A stretch of DNA of 64,000 nt from Pterois miles (lineage: Eukaryota; Chordata; Actinopteri; Perciformes; Scorpaenidae), in NCBI GenBank assembly GCA_947000775.1, contig CAMQGK010000341.1, positions 11,263,001-11,327,000 of the forward strand. Reading direction: 5' to 3'. Position 1 is the first letter of the stretch, and each line of letters begins with the position of its first letter. Position numbers and translations under genes: made by a program. Shown one piece after another: positions 56,460 to 64,000 of this stretch. The notes under the pieces are model-generated. The model was not told the origin of the DNA and searched no databases. It saw nothing but the letters and a program-made list of their open reading frames with translations.

Positions 56460-57652
56460 GTAGATGTCCATAGAAATTCAGGAACTGTATGGTCTTGCCA
56501 GGGGAAAAAGTAAAGCTTAAAACAGGACAAAGACATTTGTCTGTCTTGAAATGCTATTACAGGAAAATAAGGAAATAAAAGTTTAAAGCTGTACTTTATC
56601 TAACATTTCCTTTGGAAATGTTGCTCTGTAAATGAAGCTCATTCAGATTTTCAAAGTGGAAAGTTTGATCTGTAGCCATTTACTGGCTGAATTACAGTAA
56701 TCTGCAGAGTTTGAAGACACACTTCATCAGTCAGAACATGCTTGCTCCCCATCAGCACTACTGCACATCGTGTTTTGTTTGATAGGACTTAATCTCAAAG
56801 AAAAAAAATCAAGAAAAGTTGGCACTATTGACTGAACCTTTATTGTGTTGTCTACCACGTAGCAGGTGATAGAGTAAGATATTATTTTAATGATAAATTA
56901 GGATACAAATGTGAACACTTGCTATAGTTGCAGTAATACTTTCACAGATTATTTTCACATGGACATCTGTTCAATTTCTTTGCAAATCATTTTAAACCTT
57001 CTCTTTTCAGTGTAATGTGTTTTCTCTTCAGTTTAGTAATATGTATTATGGTATCAATCAGGTCTTTTTCATGAGGTCATCGCTATTGGCCATCACTCTC
57101 TGATTTGTGTCACTAACCATCTCATGCTTCGTCAACCTGCCAAGATTTGACTAGATTGAAGTCATAAAATTCACAAATGTGTGCAAAAAGTGGAGGGCTC
57201 CAGAGGGTCTGCAGCTAAAAACAGAGCCATGATATATTTTCCCACCTTGAAAATCAAAGCATTATGAGTTCTTAACATTGGATTTATGTTGTGTTGACAC
57301 ATATAGACTGAGTGAGAGCCTTTGAATAAATAAAAAAAAAAATCCCACTTAGGTTTTACTGTTTATTCAGGCTTTATGTTTACTTTGGTGCTGTAGCTGT
57401 CTGTCTCATTCAAAATTTAATTTTGGGCACAGAAATATTTGCTCATAAAATAAACTCATTTTGTCATACTAACCAATAACCAGTAATGCTGTAGTTTATT
57501 AAATTAACTGTCTGCTCCAGTGTATGTCAGCTGCACAGTCACCACAGCAGGGCTTTTTGTCCGTCCACTCAAAGGGAAAGGGCTGTTTTTGAACAGAGAC
57601 TGAAATCAGCATTCACTGTTGCCTATTTAGTCTTTCTCAAGACCGCTTAGAG

Positions 57653-58559
57653 CACACGTGTCAAACTCAAGGCCTGCGGGCCAAAGCCGGCCCGCCACCT
57701 CATTTTATGTGGCCCGCGAGAGCTTGCAAAGAATATATTATACTTAACATACAATTCAGAAGTGCTTTACAGAAGTACTGTGTCCTTAAACTACATGTCC
57801 CACAATGCATCTCAATTTTGTGACATGCGCACTGAAGCGTCTTAATATCAGCGGTTTCTAGCAGCGGCTCAGTGTTGCCAACTTAGCGATTTAGTTGCTA
57901 TATCTAGCGAGTTTTCAGACCCCTCCAGCGAGTCTGTCAAAAACAAGACAAGCGACACATCTAGTGACTTTTTCTGGTGTCGTGTTATTAGAGACTTTTG
58001 GAGACTGACGTGAAAGCAGGTATCGTTCTTACTCTTCTCAACGAGCAGCCAGTGCCACCGTGGACCCCTCCACAGTCCTAGAGCTCTCATAGGGGGTCCG
58101 GTCCTCGTCAGCAGTCCCTCCCAGCTGCAGTCAAAGCTGTTCACCCCTTCGCATCCAGACTGAATGAATCCTGAATGCACAAAGCTGCCGCTGGCTGATG
58201 TAAATGTAAAATTCTTGGAATCAAACCCTGAATTAAAAAAAATAAAGTACGCAAGAGTGTCTGTTTTGGGGAGGAGGGCTGAAACTGTGGCATTAAAAAA
58301 CAAACAGAATGGACAGAAGAAACTTCATTTGTAGTTAGAAAGATATTTAACATGTTTTTTTTTTTTTTACTCACTTTTTGTCTTCACAGCTAGTTATTAA
58401 ATAAATTATTACTAAAACTAATAATAATCAAATTCAGAGGCGATTTTGTAATATGATCAAGAGTAGATATATTTATATTGTCTTGCACTTACAACCGGCC
58501 CTTTGAGGGCAACCAGGATGCTGATGTGGCCCGGGATGAATCTGAGTTTGACACCCCTG
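57653..58559. mobile_element. 907-bp hAT-like transposon with perfect 8-bp target duplication
   Basis: The left end CACACGTGTCAAACTCAAGG and right end ending GAGTTTGACACCCCTG are inverted repeats of the CAGGGGTGTCAAACTC type. The 8-bp direct repeat GCTTAGAG flanks it exactly at 57645-57652 and 58560-58567. Subterminal GGCCCGCGAG and CGGCCCGCC blocks and GGCCCGGGATG repeat the theme at both ends. A 144-codon frame on the minus strand (57869-58303) has no recognisable transposase motif. It is probably non-autonomous. Confidence 0.88.
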
Positions 58560-59479
58560 GCTTAGAGGGAGGGAGACCTTCTGAAATTCTTGGCAAATTG
58601 AGACAAAACTGTATGAAATTGAAAGATTCACATCCTGTGGCCAAACTCTGTCAAATTAATTTCAGGATTCCATAGTGTACATAAACCGAACGCCCGGTTC
58701 CCTGTTCAGGGAATGAGGGTTAAGGGTTCTTCCCTCGACAGTATTCTTCTATTTGGAACACCATGCAACGTCACCAACGCAGACATCACTTCCTCAAGCG
58801 TTACCCTGGTAAACACCGAGGACACCTGTTGCTGCTAGTGTGGAAATTTTACACTACTGAAATAAAATAATTAACATATGTATATTGAAAATAAATAAAC
58901 TCTGTGGTCTCCTTCTGGAACTCTGAATGAATATTTAGATCAATAACATTACCGATAAACTCTGCGATAGTCGATGTAACAGCGATTTCTCGAACATCGG
59001 CTGCAGCATGAGTACTGTACTCATCTATTGGTTAGGTTAGTTTGTAATTACAACAGCTAACATTGATTGATGTTTGTTATAATATTGAAGTGACACAGAG
59101 CTGTAACCAGTATTGTTTTGGCTAGCATAGCCCTATGCTAGCACTCATGACAGGCACAAAGTGCCTGTACACAAATTGCATACTATTTTGAGCGTAATAT
59201 TACAGTATTCAATGATGGACACTATGCCTGCATAAATATCCCACAATGCAATGCTGTAATGACGATAATGTTGATGGACAGCTCTGTAACATCACCATCG
59301 CTTCAATTTAACAGTGTAAATATAAGATTTCTCTTTGCTAGACATAATATATATTTTAAATTAATTCAGACACAAATCGTCATTTTGGTCACACGAGGTT
59401 GACACTGGTTACTATGGTTACACGTCTCCAACCAGCAAGAAGGCCTTCAGGAAGTGACAACATAAATTACTGCTCAGTG

Positions 59480-59580
59480 CGTTTGAAAAGATACATACTA
59501 CTGTTTATTCACACAAAAGTATGTTGAACGATAGTACACATATTGGGTATGCAGTGCATAGTATGTGATTTCGGACAAAG
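59480..59580. repeat. Possible DNA-transposon end (AGTATGTGATTTCGGACA)
   Basis: The phrase GTGCATAGTATGTGATTTCG followed by GACAAAG is the reverse of the TGTCCGAAATCACATACT-type end of a common fish repeat. The opposite end was not located with confidence. A stretch at about 59130-59180 (GCATAGCCCTATGC, CAGGCACAAAGTGCCTG) has short palindromes. Confidence 0.4.
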
Positions 59581-62500
59581 CCATTGTCTTCATCAGTGAA
59601 GGGAGTTTGCTCAGTTGTCATGGAGATGGCTCTGTTGGCATGTGAGCTCAGTAAATGTCATAGTTCCATCTATAGCAGTTTTATGACTTCTCGTACGTGT
59701 TAGCTTAAAGTCAAGAGTGGAAGTTCATTCTTCATTCTTCAGCTCAGTCTTTGCCTTGGAAATAGTAGCCTAACAAAACAATGTCAAGGTCCACTGACTA
59801 GCATTTTCTTTTTTTTTTTTTCAGCATCAGTCATATAGCAGAAATGACGATATTGATGTTCCAGTTTTCTTTCATATCCTTAGTACTTTCTTGCCAGTAT
59901 GGACGTGAAATAGGTCTTAAATAGCGTTCATAGTGGTCTTAAATGGATGTGAACTGGGTTGTAAATTGCATTCATAATGGTCTTATAACAGACTTAAAAA
60001 GTCTTAAATTTTATTTGAAACCTGCAGATACTCTGTGTATTGATAATAATCACATTATGGTCATTACATTTACAATTTAGTTTTGTTATTTGTTTTAGAC
60101 TGGGTAGCTTCAGTTATTCAATGCAATTAGTCAGGATGCATTATTGTGCCAATAAATATTTTATTGAACATTTAACATCTGCAAAGTTTACATATTAAAA
60201 AAACAAGGGATCAGCAGGGCGAGATAAATAAGGTTTCAGGATTTGCCAATTGGTTTAAAAATGGAATAATACAGTAAAAAAAATGGTGAAATGTTGCTGA
60301 TGCATCTTTATATTGCTCCAGATTTATGTTGCTGCTAAACATAGTTATACAGTTATTTAGTCCTGTTATACTGCTTTCAGATGAAGCACACTGATGGCGC
60401 GCAGGTACAGAAAGCTCTCCATCACATTATATGAAAAGTGTGTCTTTCCTGTTCCTCAGACAGAGGTTGATATTTTACTGATGTATTGAGTGCCTGGCTT
60501 GGCATTGTGAGAGGCTGCTTCTAGTTAAACTTGATCCGGTTGATCTAATGTCTGACTGGAATGGATCCATACATATCTATCTTTATTTTTCTTCTGTTTG
60601 TTGCCAAAAAAAGAGATGTGTGAAAAAAAAAAAAAAAAGTTCAAGAAGTCTTGGGAAATGGCTGGTCAGTCTTACAGTTAACTGAGACCAAGGCCATGTG
60701 ATGTCATAATGGTAACATCACTGCATTTCCTGAGTCTGCACTTTCTCCTTACCAAGACATGAAAAAATACTGGTAAAAAGTGTCCCCAACCTGTGCTCAC
60801 CTTGCTTTTTAGCCACATTTGAGGGCCAGATGTTCTCCACATTTACCGCTGTGAGAACCCTCCGATGCAAGACACAGACAGATAATGCAATGCATATTTT
60901 CCATTCATTTTTCACTCATGTTTTCCACCGTAATACTTAAAAGACCATCAAGCAGACAGATTTACCTCCGGGGTTCATTCCCTCAGGTTTATTCCTGTAC
61001 TTTAGTTTGCAATGAAAAATCCCAACTTTTACTGTCTCTTCACTTTGTTGTCTTGTAAAACCTTGTCGGCACGCCTCTGTAAAGTTTTGTAAGCTCTCCT
61101 GTGTTGGACCTACATGTGCTGCCATAAATGTAGACTTGCAAAGTGTTTTCACACTTGCAACAGGAGTGATTTTGTTTATGATGGTTCAACACGTACAGAT
61201 TTCTTTTCAGATTAGAGTTGTGGGAGGCAAACTAAGCTGTGTCCAATTTGAGAAACGTCTGGAAACAAGGCGGTGTATCTGAAGCTACTCCCTCCAATGA
61301 CATTAGGAATTTAAAAGCTCATACAGTGTAAGAAAAGGCAAAGTACCTAGAGGCGAATCAACAGGGACTTCAGAGAAATGGGTTACTAGGTCATACAAGA
61401 GGAATAGACATCATGGGGCTGTGCACTATTTGGGTTACTCAGATTCCTGTACTATCTCATCCTGAGCTGTTGATAGCTCCAGTTACTTTGTTCCACATCA
61501 GCTGTGGAAACATCTTTGTAGTATTTGCCAAAGTTCAGCTTATTAGTAGACAGTGGAGTGTCCTCTCTTATGCCTTAATTTGTTTTCAGTGGACTGTTTT
61601 GGATGTAGAGTCTTCTGACATAATTTCTGTAATATATTTTAAGAAAAGTTGTTGAAAACTTGGAGTTTTAATTGGCAACCTTTTTATATTTCAGCATCAC
61701 AATGAGCATTTTTTGTGAAAGAAGCTGACGCTGACAGGGTTTTTATCTTAGAAACTCCTCTATCTTTATTTAAAAGGACTTGTTTGTGCTACCTTTGTGT
61801 CCATAATTTAAAGGATGAAGTTGTGCTTTGGACATTGAATCTCACTAGTGCAGTGTCCATTCGGACCACATGCTCATCTGGAAGTTAAGCCCAAAACATT
61901 TCTAAAGTAACGCCACCGAGAATAAGGTGGATAGTTAGACTGAGCACTGACAAGTACCAAAGCCTTCATCTATAACTGTTCTCTCTATGCTCTTGAGTTT
62001 CTACCACTTTTAAGTGTCCTTCTGTTATATCAGCCTTTATTAGATGTGACTCAGTTTATACAAATTGGAAAATTTGTAAAAGTTGTAGCTTTCAGCCGTA
62101 GGTGGGACTGACTGGATGTTAACAGGATGGTGCAGTAGACATTTACAAGCCAGAGCCATCAAATGGAAACAGGGGTTTTGCTTTCGAGTAATCCTAAACC
62201 AGGTGTTTCAGGCAGAGTTTTAAACATGCAGTAATTGAGTTCCAATGCTGAATCAGCCAATGGTCAAGATGCTGTGGCGTCATCTTGATTGTGTAATTTC
62301 GGTTTTCTAAACGTTGGCCAAAATCAAATCAAAAAAGAACAAATTAAAAAGGAAAGAATTTCTGTTTTGTTTTTGGTTTAAAAGATTTGATGATTGATGA
62401 AGATTTCAAAACTACCAAACAAAAAGAAGGTTTAGTAATCTAACATTAAGAAAGTCCAATTATTTGTGGTTAAAAACATGCAAACAAAGGGACTCCCTGT

Positions 62501-64000
62501 AAGAATCAGACATTGCTTGTTAACAGTGATACCTGTGGCTGTGAAGCCAGCGACAGTCAGAGTCCTGTTGCTTGTGCTTGCACTACCTAAACACACAAGA
62601 CTAAACATGATTGACAGGCATCATGCTGATTAACACTGGCAACATTAGCCAACTAAAATCACAATATCACTCTATTTCACATGCTTGTCAGTAATGTTAG
62701 CTTACCAAACAAAGGTCCTTCCATGAATCAAAGACCTGGATGATGTTGATCCAAGTGTTAACTTCTCCCTCCTCAGCCTCCAACCGTGGTCAGATGGAAC
62801 AGAGGAGACAACAGAGTTTTGGTCTCCTGGGCCAAGAGTTAAGCCCCGTCATCTCACTCAGCAGCAGGGAAACAAGACATGGGACACCTTTGTAGATGTC
62901 TTTCACACATGCACACACACCCAGCTCTGCTAATCTCCAAAATGACCCACACCACCCCCACAACTCTAGTTTTCCCCCAACATCAGTCACATTCCTGTTT
63001 TGCAAGATGGGCTTCACTAGATATAACTTTAGCTTCCATGGAGTTTGTTGACATTAGAGATCTCCAATTCTAACTGAATGTTATCCACGGGTGCACATTG
63101 TTAGCCTTGTAGCTGAGCTGTAGAGAGTAAAGGCACTCACGAGTGGGCATGACGTCACATCCATTGGATCTTCTCAGAAAAACAGGCACGGAGTCCTCAC
63201 TTTAAAAGCAGTCTACAGGCTAAGGGAAAGTTGGTCTAATTTTGTAGATTAGGTTACAACCTGTTCACCCATCGGCAATAGAAAATTATAAAAAAATATT
63301 TCTACATGTAAAAACTTACATACAGTCATGGTGAGCACAAGTATGTTTGTTTCTGTGAAAGTATCCTTGAGCAAGACACTGAGCCCCCCATCTGTCCCAG
63401 AGACACCGCTGCACTCTGACATATCTGGTCAGTTTTTAAATGGTTACATGTGTTTGTTGGAAGGGGATAAGAAAAGAAGTATTGTTTAGTTCAACAGTAG
63501 TATAGGACTAAAATAAGAACTATTAAATGTATTCAGTTTCACTCTTATGATTTTGTGTGATTTTTCCCTCAAATACTTCAGACCTAGTTTGTACGTCATG
63601 TGTTGGAGTTAGTGCAGGACTGTGACCACTTACTGACACAAGCAGCTGTCTCTATAAGTGAACATGTTCTGTCATCCCACCTAGGAAGATGAACAATGAA
63701 TGAATCATCTCACTGGCTTTCAAGCTCAGTGCTTCTCTTGTCTTCGTGTGTCAGCATGCATCATCTTTGCTCTTTGGAGGAAGGAAAAAGATGCAGCTGC
63801 CGTCCCACTAGACCTTTTCACTGTATCTTATCATTTGTGGCCATTTGGCATTTGAAAATCTTTCCACGCTCCTTGGTCCTTCTTTAAAATATTTAATCTC
63901 TTTGTTTTTCTTTGCTTGACCCAAGAAAGCAAACATGCTTTTCTTACTGTAGTGGCCAGACAGTAAATACAGAGGTGGACTCCGCTGTCTGCTCCAGAAT

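Larger units (their letters stand above)
53777..64000. other. Region after WDR27 exon 24, no further exon recognised
   Basis: More than 10 kb in which the expected last WDR27 exon (about 17 residues containing a LDGKLQLF-like strand) was not found. Listed separately: a LINE relic (54900-55305), a MITE (55815-56459), a hAT-like element (57653-58559) and a possible element end (59480-59580). The rest, including 59600-64000, has no gene I can support. It is probably the last WDR27 intron, or WDR27 downstream sequence if the final exon was missed. Confidence 0.5.

Noticed and set aside
57869..58303. Protein gene of 144 residues on the minus strand
   Set aside because: It lies within the hAT-like element, with no recognised domain, splice support or promoter.
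61600..61660. Possible last WDR27 exon after tgttttcag (WTVLDVESSD)
   Set aside because: It only loosely resembles the expected LDGKLQLF strand and lacks a fitting end.

Overview
The window looks like nuclear DNA of a spiny-rayed (percomorph-like) teleost. It has short exons with GT/AG borders in long AT-rich introns, vertebrate genes, and several dispersed repeat families of the kind common in fish: tRNA-derived SINEs, TAGGGCTGTCA- and GGATGCAC-ended hAT-like MITEs, and long (CA)n, (GT)n and (TA)n runs. The species cannot be named from sequence alone. No bacterial-type operon, CRISPR array, viral gene or stand-alone RNA gene was seen.

Three protein genes lie head to tail on the + strand. 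(1) PSME4 (proteasome activator PA200/BLM10): the last 25 coding exons, 884-11857, encode about 985 residues, the C-terminal half of a protein of about 1,840 residues; the 5' half lies left of the window. A 3'UTR with an AU-rich element follows, to a likely poly(A) signal at 13050. (2) GPR75 (class A orphan GPCR): one coding exon from 15397. The plain open frame stops at 16956, but the tail conserved in the family continues in another frame to a stop at 17037-17039, so the sequence carries a one-base frameshift at a C-run near 16812-16816. (3) WDR27 (WD-repeat protein 27): 24 phase-consistent coding exons from the ATG at 19878 to 53776 (787 residues). Only a short last exon appears to be missing, and it probably lies beyond 64000.

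PSME4 next to GPR75 in this orientation matches the mammalian order. WDR27 as the next gene does not (human WDR27 is on another chromosome), so this junction is a lineage-specific synteny feature. The WDR27 introns take up more than half of the window. They hold four tRNA-derived SINEs, all antisense to the gene, a second SINE type with an intact-looking Pol III promoter, several hAT-like MITEs, a 907-bp hAT-like element with a perfect 8-bp target duplication, a LINE relic, and some non-repetitive stretches that could be conserved regulatory DNA.

I found no convincing undescribed biological system. The best leads are the GPR75 frameshift, a near-perfect RFX X-box upstream of GPR75 (a receptor reported in cilia), paired X-box-like motifs inside a PSME4 intron, the well-delimited transposons, and unusually GC-rich or non-repetitive intronic islands in WDR27.
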